From assembly GCF_030936135.1 (NCBI RefSeq), contig NC_082610.1, positions 21,896,428 through 21,960,427 of the forward strand: a stretch of 64,000 nucleotides of DNA. The letters are read 5' to 3'. The position numbers and the translations under genes are program-made. The stretch is from Gavia stellata (lineage: Eukaryota; Chordata; Aves; Gaviiformes; Gaviidae). Of this stretch, positions 9,413 to 19,180 are shown one piece after another (the stretch's first letter is position 1; each line of letters begins with the position of its first letter). The notes below the pieces were generated by a model. That model worked only from the letters and a program-made list of their open reading frames with translations, did not search any database and was not told the DNA's origin.

Positions 9413-11875
9413 CCTGGCCCCTCTGCGCACAAAGGAAGGCGGGCGGCATTTTCCCCCAGAACAACGGAGAAGACAAAGAGGGGTTCCAAGCCATGCGCAA
9501 GAGAACCAAGTGACCTCTTCTGTACAAGTGGGTTTGCTGCTAGAAGGAACCAGACCAAACTGGCTGAAAGCGGCAAAGTTGCAACAAAACTGTGCAAACA
9601 GCTATTAAATATTTCACCCCCACCTTGACATTCCTCTTCAAGACTGCCCTCAGAAATGGCCGGGGGGTCATATGGAGCTGTGAGCAGCCCCGGCCCACGC
9701 AGCACCCTCTGCACAGCAGAAGGAGCCTGCCCTGCCGGGGCTTGCTCTTCCCAGCCACAGCTGCTCCCCAAAATGCTGCGGGCGGCTCCCCGGGCAGGCT
9801 GAGTGCTGACCCTGGCAGGCGGCAGAGCCCCTGCCCCAGCACACAGCCCCCTGGGGCGTAGGGACCCTGCTTGGAAGGACTGTCCTGGGCAGCCCTGGGT
9901 GCACAGCCAGCTTCACGCCCCGCATCAGCCGTACCCGGGAGAAGGCAGCTCTCATGGCCTGTCCCTCTGACGATGCAGTAGGGAAGCCGTGCTCAGCAGC
10001 ACGTCTTCCGGCAACCTGGATAAACTGTGAGGCTTGTTCAGACAGATGCCTTGGATGTACCGGATTTTGGAGAGCCCTCCGGGATATTCATGTGCACTGC
10101 CCTGCAGCCAGCATCTTACCATGTAAAGACCTGTGAAGATTTCTCCCACCCTGGGAGCTCGGCTGTCCTGCCGCTAACCTCTCTCTGCGTCACTCCGCTC
10201 CCCTCGCTGCCTGCAGGCAGTGCCCTCAGCCCTGCTGCGCTTTGCAGGGCAGCTGCTCCTGGGCAGAGCTGTCTCTCGCAAGCAATGCCCGCTTGCTATG
10301 AGCTGCCTCCGTCCCTGGAGCCCAGCCCAGCTCAGGAGCAGAGGCCCAGCCCAAGGCGTCACTTGCTCTGCCCCTTCTGGGCTCCCTGGAGATGTCCCAG
10401 GGGCTCCAGGGCTGACAGCTCCTGAATGGCAGCAGAGTCACCCTTGGGGAAGGGACTTTTGAGCTGACTGCGCTAGTCACCGATTGTCCCTCTCTGAAGA
10501 GTGGAGAGAGACCGATTCCAAAAGCATGGTTTGTCCTTCCACAGCATGGCCGTCTATGGGAGCTGTAAACGTTCCCCTCTGGACACGGATATTCTTGAGC
10601 CGAAACAAAAAGAACATGCAGGCAGTGACAGGGAGCTGTTGGTTGGCCCTTGTGCCAGGCGGGGATTCAGCTGAAGCAATGCAGGCATCTCATCCCCAGC
10701 TGGAAGCCCTCGGGAGGAAGCAGCATTCAGCTCCCCCCATGCAGCCCACAGACCCCCACTGTTAAGGGGTGTCAAGCCTGGCCACCACTTCCAGCCACTC
10801 CGGCCCAGCACCCCCTCGTGCCATGCCGCTGGAGCCCAGTACAGACCAGGAGCACCCAGTAGAGTTCTGCCTGGCTGCTGGAGCCCAGCCCGGTGCCTGG
10901 GGACCTGGAGCCTTTGCCCAGGCTGAGGGATGCAGCTGCCACTTTTCCGCGTGCAGCTGTTACTTGTAGCGAAGCTGAGCGTGCATCCCAGAGATTCATA
11001 CGCACAGACGCACAGACGCACGGACGTGGACACGCAGAGGACACTGACACGGCCAGTCACACAGACTGCCACAGATGAGGCGCTGCCGTCAACAGCACCC
11101 ACACGCAGGACTCACATAAAACACAAACAGAGGCGGCCATGTCCCCTCCTCCTCGTGGGCTGCCAGAGGCAGGAGGCCGCTAGTGTAGGCACACCCACAC
11201 ACACACATGCCCACACGACACTCTCTACCTTCACAAGCGCACGCATGTGCATGGGTCCCCTGAGTACTGGCAGAGCCCCCCTTGGTCCCCCGGTACCCCT
11301 GCCCGGACCCCGGCCCTCTGACCCACCCCACGGGTCCCCTACTCGCTGCCTGGTCCCTCTAGGTGCTCCCTGCAAACATTCAGCACTCCCACATCTGTCC
11401 CGCAGGCACCCAACACTCGCCCGTCTCCCCAGGTGCCAGCGTGGGCCCTCTGCCTGCCTGATATCCCAGTCCGGACGCGAGGCCCCGCCTAGTCACCAGC
11501 TGCTCCAGCTTGAAGTTTGCTGGTGAAGGCACGCGCACACCCCCTGCACCCCGGGTTTGGGGAAGATGCAGACACTCACAGAGCCTCTTACTTGCCTCCC
11601 TTGTGCTGGTCCCCCCCTGAGGTGGTTTTCAGGACACACACCGTTCCCAGCCCCGTGCCTGCTGGCCGAGACCCCCACTCGCTCCAGTAGCTGCACCGGG
11701 ACCCATACCAGTAGCTGGCACCACAAGCCAGGGCTGCCTACACCCCCTGCTTGGCTGCGGTAGCTGGCAGCCAGTCCACCCACGCCAGCTCCCCCTGTAA
11801 CCGGCACATCGTCCTTCCAGTTCCCACACACATGGCTTGAGAGTGAGATGACACAGAGAGATCGTTCAGGAAAAA

Positions 11876-11881
11876 TTTAAT
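11876..11881 (-). terminator. Poly(A) signal ATTAAA, gene 3
   Basis: ATTAAA on the minus strand, 42 nt past the stop of gene 3. Confidence 0.7.
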
Positions 11882-11923
11882 AAGAAGGTATAAGAAGACA
11901 GGACAGACAGCATCTGTGTCCTG

Positions 11924-14014
11924 CTACCAATCACTTGTCCCTGGAGAGTCTCCGCTGGCATCAGGTTGTCCCTCATCTGAAACTTCTTCAACAAGATTAG
12001 AGGGGACGAATCCTCTTGTGCCATCGGTCAGCTCTCCCACATACCAACCGTCTTCATCCACGTCTCCAAAGACGTACACGTATTGTCCAGCAACTAGAGG
12101 AAGCTCTAGTTCAGGCCGCTCGTTGGGACCATCGAAAGGATCATAGCTGTATCGAGCTATGAACGCTCGAAGCTCTGCCGGTTGTTTTCTCATCGCCTCC
12201 AGCAGGAGGGACTCCTTGTCTGCTACCAGGTTAGCCTGGCACGGCCTGGAAACGCTACGCTTGGATCTTGCTCTTTCCAGCCGTTCCAGTTCCTGAAATA
12301 GCTGCTGGCGTTGTTCCTTTAGCTTCTCATACCAATCATTCAGTTCAATCAGCTGGGCTCGAAACAGTGGCAGGGTTTCTTGGAGTTCCCTCTGCAAGCA
12401 CGCGCCTTCCTCTTCTTTCCTCTGGAGCGCTAGCTTGGCCTCCTCATGTTCCTTCTCCAGCTGTTGACTTCTTTCTGCCATTTCTCTCATGGCTTTCAGT
12501 TCACGCTCTGCCTCTTCCAGTTGGCTTTGAAGACAGACGTTTCTTTGGATGGCAGAATCTCGCTCGCCTGCCACTCGTGCTAGTAGTCCTTTCAGGTCAA
12601 GGTTTTCCGCTTGAACCTCTTCTGTCAAAGCCATCTGCCCATGGAGGCGAGCATTTTCTTGAGCCAGGCGGGTGTTTCCATTTGTCATCTCCGTGAGCTG
12701 CACCTGTAACTGCTCACGAGTTCGGCTGTGGGTGCTCACATCATAGGAGCCCTCTTCGTCTGCAGCCACTTGGGCCTGAAGCTCCACAGCTGCCTTCCGT
12801 GAGGAGTCGTCCTGCTTGTCCTGAGCCAGCAAAGCTCCATCAGCCTCTCCTGTTTCTCCATCGCTCTGCTGAGGAAACGATGCCACACGCAGTTCCTCAG
12901 TAGAGCGTTGGATGGGCAGTGGCACTCGAGTATTGATCAGGCGATTGCTGGCCACCTGCAGTTGCCTGGATCTTTCTTCCAGCCGCGAGGCGAGGCCAGC
13001 TAGTTGAGCACTTTTCTGCCGCAGCCAATCTGCCTCCTTGCGGGCTTCCGGAGAGCCTTTCTTTTTCAGGAGGCGGCTCTCCATCTCAAGGGCCCTCTCT
13101 TGCCTCTCCAGGTCTTCCAGAAGACGCTGCAGGTGGGTGTTCTGCTCCAGGAGCTGGCTGCACGTGCTGCCAAGCAGCACCAAGTCTTCCGCCTCTGGCA
13201 CCTGGAGCTGAGCATCTGCCACTGCCTTGCATGTTGTTTGCTGCCCAGCACTGTGGCTTTCGGGCAGTCTTTCCTGTAGTGCCGCCAGGGCCCGGGGCCC
13301 GTTTCTGCCAGAAGAGCAGGAGCTCTGCATCTCCTGATGGCCCTGGTGTGCAGGAGGGCCTTCGGGCTGGGCCGTGCTGGGGGAGGCGGGCAGCTCGCCC
13401 TCCAACTGCTGCAGGATGTATTTGGTGAAGAGTGTCCTCTCCAGCTGCAGCTGGTTCTGGAGGTGGCGGATGCGGGCGGGCTGGTAGCCATCTCTCTCCC
13501 AGCAGAGCTTGCTGAGGACATCCTGGAGCTTGCTCCGGGCCTCCCTGCCGCTGCTGCTGGGCCTCACCATCTCCTCGGCCAGCTGCCGCTGCAGGGCCCG
13601 CGTCTGGCCAAGGGCGGTGGTGCACTCGTGCCGCAGCAGCTCCTGTTCCTCGCGGAGCTCAGCCTCCTTCCAGCGCAGCAGCTGGCGGGTCTCCACCACC
13701 CGCTGCCGCTGGTTCAACTCCAGAAGCCGCTGCACCTCCTGAGCCTGTCGCTGCTCCCACTCGGACTGGAGCCGCTCTGCCAGGAGCTGCTGCTCCCTGC
13801 CCAAAGCCGCCTTCAGCTCCCGCGTTTCGGTAGCGAAGCAGCGGCGCAGCTCCTGGGTGCGGTGCCGCTCTTCCTCCAGCTCAGCCCGTAGCGCTTCCAG
13901 CTCCCGCCTCTGCTCCTCCTTCTGCGCAAGGCTGCTGGGGGCCTGCACCGGGCCCCGGCGGGGCGAGGGGCGGCTGCGCGCCACGAGCCCCCTGCCCGCA
14001 ACATCCCGCGTCAT
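11924..14014 (-). CDS. RIMBP3/TSPOAP1-like coiled-coil and SH3 protein, copy 3
   Basis: 696-codon frame, ATG at 14014. From this copy on, the six bases before the start read GACACC instead of GTCGCA, so the start sits in ACC-ATG, a strong vertebrate initiation context; three of the six bases differ. I see no private amino-acid change, which makes this copy a convenient reference. It keeps R183, R376, G446, H458 and W561 of the left-hand haplotype. Confidence 0.85.
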   Translation of the reverse strand: MTRDVAGRGLVARSRPSPRRGPVQAPSSLAQKEEQRRELEALRAELEEERHRTQELRRCFATETRELKAALGREQQLLAERLQSEWEQRQAQEVQRLLELNQRQRVVETRQLLRWKEAELREEQELLRHECTTALGQTRALQRQLAEEMVRPSSSGREARSKLQDVLSKLCWERDGYQPARIRHLQNQLQLERTLFTKYILQQLEGELPASPSTAQPEGPPAHQGHQEMQSSCSSGRNGPRALAALQERLPESHSAGQQTTCKAVADAQLQVPEAEDLVLLGSTCSQLLEQNTHLQRLLEDLERQERALEMESRLLKKKGSPEARKEADWLRQKSAQLAGLASRLEERSRQLQVASNRLINTRVPLPIQRSTEELRVASFPQQSDGETGEADGALLAQDKQDDSSRKAAVELQAQVAADEEGSYDVSTHSRTREQLQVQLTEMTNGNTRLAQENARLHGQMALTEEVQAENLDLKGLLARVAGERDSAIQRNVCLQSQLEEAERELKAMREMAERSQQLEKEHEEAKLALQRKEEEGACLQRELQETLPLFRAQLIELNDWYEKLKEQRQQLFQELERLERARSKRSVSRPCQANLVADKESLLLEAMRKQPAELRAFIARYSYDPFDGPNERPELELPLVAGQYVYVFGDVDEDGWYVGELTDGTRGFVPSNLVEEVSDEGQPDASGDSPGTSDW

Positions 14015-14131
14015 GGTGTCGGCCACCAAACGCTGCTGCCCAAGGTCAGCAAGTGTTGCGTTCCTGGGGCTGCGAAGCCAAGACAGCGTCTGCCACGGCC
14101 GGGGCGGGTGAGCGTGGCCTTATGTGCATGT

Positions 14132-14296
14132 CCTGGCCCCGAGCTCACAGTGGAGGGGAGGGGCAGCATGGCCTTATATGGTAGGACCTGGCCCCGAGCT
14201 CACAGTGGAGGGGAGGGGCAGCATGGCCTTATATGGTAGGATCTGGCCCCGAGCTCACAGTGGAGGGGAGGGGCAGCATGGCCTTATATGGTAGGA
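14132..14296 (-). promoter_or_regulatory. 55-bp promoter VNTR, 3 copies (gene 3)
   Basis: Three repeats, all with intact CCTTATATGG. The second-to-third junction has GGATCTGG in place of GGACCTGG, a variant shared with the VNTRs of genes 4, 5 and 7. Confidence 0.65.
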
Positions 14297-16759
14297 CCTG
14301 GCCCCTCTGCGCACAAAGGAGGGCGGGCGGCATTTTCCCCCAGAACAACGGAGAAGACAAAGATGGGTTCCAAGCCATGCGCAAGAGAACCAAGTGACCT
14401 CTTCTGTACAAGTGGGTTTGCTGCTAGAAGAAACCAGACCAAGCTGGCTGAAAGCGGCAAAGTTGCAACAAAACTGTGCAAACAGCTATTAAATATTTCA
14501 CCCCCACCTTGACATTCCTCTTCAAGACTGCCCTCAGAAATGGCCGGGGGGTCATATGGAGCTGTGAGCAGCCCCGGCCCACGCAGCACCCTCTGCACAG
14601 CAGAAGGAGCCTGCCCTGCCGGTGCTTGCTCTTCCCAGCCACAGCTGCTCCCCAAAATGCTGCGGGCGGCTCCCCGGGCAGGCTGAGTGCTGACCCTGGC
14701 AGGCGGCAGAGCCCCTGCCCCAGCACACAGCCCCCTGGGGCATAGGGACCCTGCTTGGAAGGACTGTCCTGGGCAGCCCTGGGTGCACAGCCAGCTTCAC
14801 GCCCCGCATCAGCCGTACCCGGGAGAAGGCAGCTCTCGTGGCCTGTCCCTCTGACGATGCAGTAGGGAAGCCGTGCTCAGCAGCACGTCTTCCGGCAACC
14901 TGGATAAACTGTGAGGCTTGTTCAGACAGATGCCTTGGATGTACCGGATTTTGGAGAGCCCTCCGGGATATTCATGTGCACTGCCCTGCAGCCAGCATCT
15001 TACCATGTAAAGACCTGGGAAGATTTCTCCCACCCTGGGAGCTCGGCTGTCCTGCCGCTAACCTCTCTCTGCGTCACTCCGCTCCCCTCGCTGCCTGCAG
15101 GCAGTGCCCTCAGCCCTGCTGCGCTTTGCAGGGCAGCTGCTCCTGGGCAGAGCTGTCTCTCGCAAGCAATGCCCGCTTGCTATGAGCTGCCTCCGTCCCT
15201 GGAGCCCAGCCCAGCTCAGGAGCAGAGGCCCAGCCCAAGGCGTCACTTGCTCTGCCCCTTCTGGGCTCCCTGGAGATGTCCCAGGGGCTCCAGGGCTGAC
15301 AGCTCCTGAATGGCAGCAGAGTCACCCTTGGGGAAGGGACTTTTGAGCTGACTGCGCTAGTCACCGATTGTCCCTCTCTGAAGAGTGGAGAGAGACCGAT
15401 TCCAAAAGCATGGTTTGTCCTTCCACAGCATGGCCGTCTATGGGAGCTGTAAACGTTCCCCTCTGGACACGGATATTCTTGAGCAGAAACAAAAAGAACA
15501 TGCAGGCAGTGACAGGGAGCTGTTGGTTGGCCCTTGTGCCAGGCGGGGATTCAGCTGAAGCAATGCAGGCATCTCATCCCCAGCTGGAAGCCCTCGGGAG
15601 GAAGCAGCATTCAGCTCCCCCCATGCAGCCCACAGACCCCCACTGTTAAGGGGTGTCAAGCCTGGCCACCACTTCCAGCCACTCCGGCCCAGCACCCCCT
15701 CGTGCCATGCCGCTGGAGCCCAGTACAGACCAGGAGCACCCAGTAGAGTTCTGCCTGGCTGCTGGAGCCCAGCCCGGTGCCTGGGGACCTGGAGCCTTTG
15801 CCCAGGCTGAGGGATGCAGCTGCCACTTTTCCGCGTGCAGCTGTTACTTGTAGCGAAGCTGAGCGTGCATCCCAGAGATTCACACGCACAGACGCACAGA
15901 CGCACGGACGTGGACACGCAGAGGACACTGACACGGCCAGTCACACAGACTGCCACAGATGAGGCGCTGCCGTCAACAGCACCCACACGCAGGACTCACA
16001 TAAAACACAAACAGAGGCGGCCATGCCCCCTCCTCCTCGTGGGCTGCCAGAGGCAGGAGGCCGCTAGTGTAGGCACACCCACACACACACACGCCCACAC
16101 GACACTCTCTACCTTCACAAGCGCACGCATGTGCATGGGTCCCCTGAGTACTGGCAGAGCCCCCCTTGGTCCCCCGGTACCCCTGCCCGGACCTCGGCCC
16201 TCTGACCCATCCCACGGGTCCCCTACTCGCTGCCTGGTCCCTCTAGGTGCTCCCTGCAAACATTCAGCACTCCCACATCTGTCCCGCAGGCACCCAACAC
16301 TCGCCCGTCTCCCCAGGTGCCAGCGTGGGCCCTCTGCCTGCCTGATATCCCAGTCCGGACGCGAGGCCCCGCCTAGTCACCAGCTGCTCCAGCTTGAAGT
16401 TTGCTGGTGAAGGCACGCGCACACCCCCTGCACCCCGGGTTTGGGGAAGATGCAGACACTCACAGAGCCTCTTACTTGCCTCCCTTGTGCTGGTCCCCCC
16501 CTGAGGTGGTTTTCAGGACACACACCGTTCCCACCCCCGTGCCTGCTGGCCGAGACCCCCACTCGCTCCAGTAGCTGCACCGGGACCCATACCAGTAGCT
16601 GGCACCACAAGCCAGGGCTGCCTACACCCCCTGCTTGGCTGCGGTAGCTGGCAGCCAGTCCACCCACGCCAGCTCCCCCTGTAACCGGCACATCGTCCTT
16701 CCAGTTCCCACACACATGGCTTGAGAGTGAGATTACACAGAGAGATCGTTCAGGAAAAA

Positions 16760-16765
16760 TTTAAT
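16760..16765 (-). terminator. Poly(A) signal ATTAAA, gene 4
   Basis: ATTAAA on the minus strand, 42 nt past the stop of gene 4. Confidence 0.7.
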
Positions 16766-16807
16766 AAGAAGGTATAAGAAGACAGGACAGACAGCATCTG
16801 TGTCCTG

Positions 16808-18898
16808 CTACCAATCACTTGTCCCTGGAGAGTCTCCGCTGGCATCAGGTTGTCCCTCATCTGAAACTTCTTCAACAAGATTAGAGGGGACGAATCCTCT
16901 TGTGCCATCGGTCAGCTCTCCCACATACCAGCCGTCTTCATCCACGTCTCCAAAGACGTACACGTATTGTCCAGCAACTAGAGGAAGCTCTAGTTCAGGC
17001 CGCTCGTTGGGACCATCGAAAGGATCATAGCTGTATCGAGCTATGAACGCTCGAAGCTCTGCCGGTTGTTTTCTCATCGCCTCCAGCAGGAGGGACTCCT
17101 TGTCTGCTACCAGGTTAGCCTGGCACGGCCTGGAAACGCTACGCTTGGATCTTGCTCTTTCCAGCCGTTCCAGTTCCTGAAATAGCTGCTGGCGTTGTTC
17201 CTTTAGCTTCTCATACCAATCATTCAGTTCAATCAGCTGGGCTCGAAACAGTGGCAGGGTTTCTTGGAGTTCCCTCTGCAAGCACGCGCCTTCCTCTTCT
17301 TTCCTCTGGAGCGCTAGCTTGGCCTCCTCATGTTCCTTCTCCAGCTGTTGACTTCTTTCTGCCATTTCTCTCATGGCTTTCAGTTCACGCTCTGCCTCTT
17401 CCAGTTGGCTTTGAAGACAGACGTTTCTTTGGATGGCAGAATCTCGCTCGCCTGCCACTCGTGCTAGTAGTCCTTTCAGGTCAAGGTTTTCCGCTTGAAC
17501 CTCTTCTGTCAAAGCCATCTGCCCACGGAGGCGAGCATTTTCTTGAGCCAGGCGGGTGTTTCCATTTGTCATCTCCGTGAGCTGCACCTGTAACTGCTCA
17601 CGAGTTCGGCTGTGGGTGCTCACATCATAGGAGCCCTCTTCGTCTGCAGCCACTTGGGCCTGAAGCTCCACAGCTGCCTTCCGTGAGGAGTCGTCCTGCT
17701 TGTCCTGAGCCAGCAAAGCTCCATCAGCCTCTCCTGTTTCTCCATCGCTCTGCTGAGGAAACGATGCCACACGCAGTTCCTCAGTAGAGCGTTGGATGGG
17801 CAGTGGCACTCGAGTATTGATCAGGCGATTGCTGGCCACCTGCAGTTGCCTGGATCTTTCTTCCAGCCGCGAGGCGAGGCCAGCTAGTTGAGCACTTTTC
17901 TGCCGCAGCCAATCTGCCTCCTTGCGGGCTTCTGGAGAGCCTTTCTTTTTCAGGAGGCGGCTCTCCATCTCAAGGGCCCTCTCTTGCCTCTCCAGGTCTT
18001 CCAGAAGACGCTGCAGGTGGGTGTTCTGCTCCAGGAGCTGGCTGCACGTGCTGCCAAGCAGCACCAAGTCTTCCGCCTCTGGCACCTGGAGCTGAGCATC
18101 TGCCACTGCCTTGCATGTTGTTTGCTGCCCAGCACTGTGGCTTTCGGGCAGTCTTTCCTGTAGTGCCGCCAGGGCCCGGGGCCCGTTTCTGCCAGAAGAG
18201 CAGGAGCTCTGCATCTCCTGATGGCCCTGGTGCGCAGGAGGGCCTTCGGGCTGGGCCGTGCTGGGGGAGGCGGGCAGCTCGCCCTCCAACTGCTGCAGGA
18301 TGTATTTGGTGAAGAGTGTCCTCTCCAGCTGCAGCTGGTTCTGGAGGTGGTGGATGCGGGCGGGCTGGTAGCCATCTCTCTCCCAGCAGAGCTTGCTGAG
18401 GACATCCTGGAGCTTGCTCCGGGCCTCCCTGCCGCTGCTGCTGGGCCTCACCATCTCCTCGGCCAGCTGCCGCTGCAGGGCCCGCGTCTGGCCAAGGGCG
18501 GCGGTGCACTCGTGCCGCAGCAGCTCCTGTTCCTCGCGGAGCTCAGCCTCCTTCCAGCGCAGCAGCTGGCGGGTCTCCACCACCCGCTGCCGCTGGTTCA
18601 ACTCCAGAAGCCGCTGCACCTCCTGAGCCTGTCGCTGCTCCCACTCGGACTGGAGCCGCTCTGCCAGGAGCTGCTGCTCCCTGCCCAAAGCCGCCTTCAG
18701 CTCCCGCGTTTCGGTAGCGAAGCAGCGGCGCAGCTCCTGGGTGCGGTGCCGCTCTTCCTCCAGCTCAGCCCGTAGCGCTTCCAGCTCCCGCCTCTGCTCC
18801 TCCTTCTGCGCAAGGCTGCTGGGGGCCTGCACCGGGCCCCGGCGGGGCGAGGGGCGGCTGCGCGCCACGAGCCCCCTGCCCGCAACATCCCGCGTCAT
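16808..18898 (-). CDS. RIMBP3/TSPOAP1-like coiled-coil and SH3 protein, copy 4
   Basis: 696-codon frame with the ACC-ATG start. A133 is shared only with copy 5, and H183 begins here and continues to copy 10. At the two linked sites 446 and 458 it has G and R, a combination found in no other copy. W561 is still the left-hand form. It is therefore a mosaic between the left-hand and right-hand haplotypes. Confidence 0.85.
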   Translation of the reverse strand: MTRDVAGRGLVARSRPSPRRGPVQAPSSLAQKEEQRRELEALRAELEEERHRTQELRRCFATETRELKAALGREQQLLAERLQSEWEQRQAQEVQRLLELNQRQRVVETRQLLRWKEAELREEQELLRHECTAALGQTRALQRQLAEEMVRPSSSGREARSKLQDVLSKLCWERDGYQPARIHHLQNQLQLERTLFTKYILQQLEGELPASPSTAQPEGPPAHQGHQEMQSSCSSGRNGPRALAALQERLPESHSAGQQTTCKAVADAQLQVPEAEDLVLLGSTCSQLLEQNTHLQRLLEDLERQERALEMESRLLKKKGSPEARKEADWLRQKSAQLAGLASRLEERSRQLQVASNRLINTRVPLPIQRSTEELRVASFPQQSDGETGEADGALLAQDKQDDSSRKAAVELQAQVAADEEGSYDVSTHSRTREQLQVQLTEMTNGNTRLAQENARLRGQMALTEEVQAENLDLKGLLARVAGERDSAIQRNVCLQSQLEEAERELKAMREMAERSQQLEKEHEEAKLALQRKEEEGACLQRELQETLPLFRAQLIELNDWYEKLKEQRQQLFQELERLERARSKRSVSRPCQANLVADKESLLLEAMRKQPAELRAFIARYSYDPFDGPNERPELELPLVAGQYVYVFGDVDEDGWYVGELTDGTRGFVPSNLVEEVSDEGQPDASGDSPGTSDW

Positions 18899-19015
18899 GG
18901 TGTCGGCCACCAAACGCTGCTGCCCAAGGTCAGCAAGTGTTGCGTTCCTGGGGCTGCGAAGCCAAGACAGCGTCTGCCACGGCCGGGGCGGGTGAGCGTG
19001 GCCTTATGTGCATGT

Positions 19016-19180
19016 CCTGGCCCCGAGCTCACAGTGGAGGGGAGGGGCAGCATGGCCTTATATGGTAGGACCTGGCCCCGAGCTCACAGTGGAGGGGAGG
19101 GGCAGCATGGCCTTATATGGTAGGATCTGGCCCCGAGCTCACAGTGGAGGGGAGGGGCAGCATGGCCTTATATGGTAGGA
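19016..19180 (-). promoter_or_regulatory. 55-bp promoter VNTR, 3 copies (gene 4)
   Basis: Three repeats, all CArG boxes intact, same internal GGATCTGG variant as the gene 3 VNTR. Confidence 0.65.

Larger units (their letters stand above)
4829..9657 (-). repeat. Array unit 2
   Basis: Spacer 4829-7046 has the same layout as unit 1, with no gene seen. It carries the GAAGGCACGCGC spacer variant near 6697 and the CCCACCCCCG form near 6818, unlike unit 1 at both markers, although the two units share the two-copy VNTR and the weak start context. Adjacent units are therefore not simply each other's nearest copy along their whole length. Confidence 0.9.
9658..14541 (-). repeat. Array unit 3
   Basis: First of four successive 4884-bp units. 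The spacer 9658-11875 contains only GC-rich sequence and the CA-rich tracts; no gene seen. It combines the GAAGGCACGCGC spacer variant with the CCCAGCCCCG form, a pairing different from both units 1 and 2. Confidence 0.9.
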
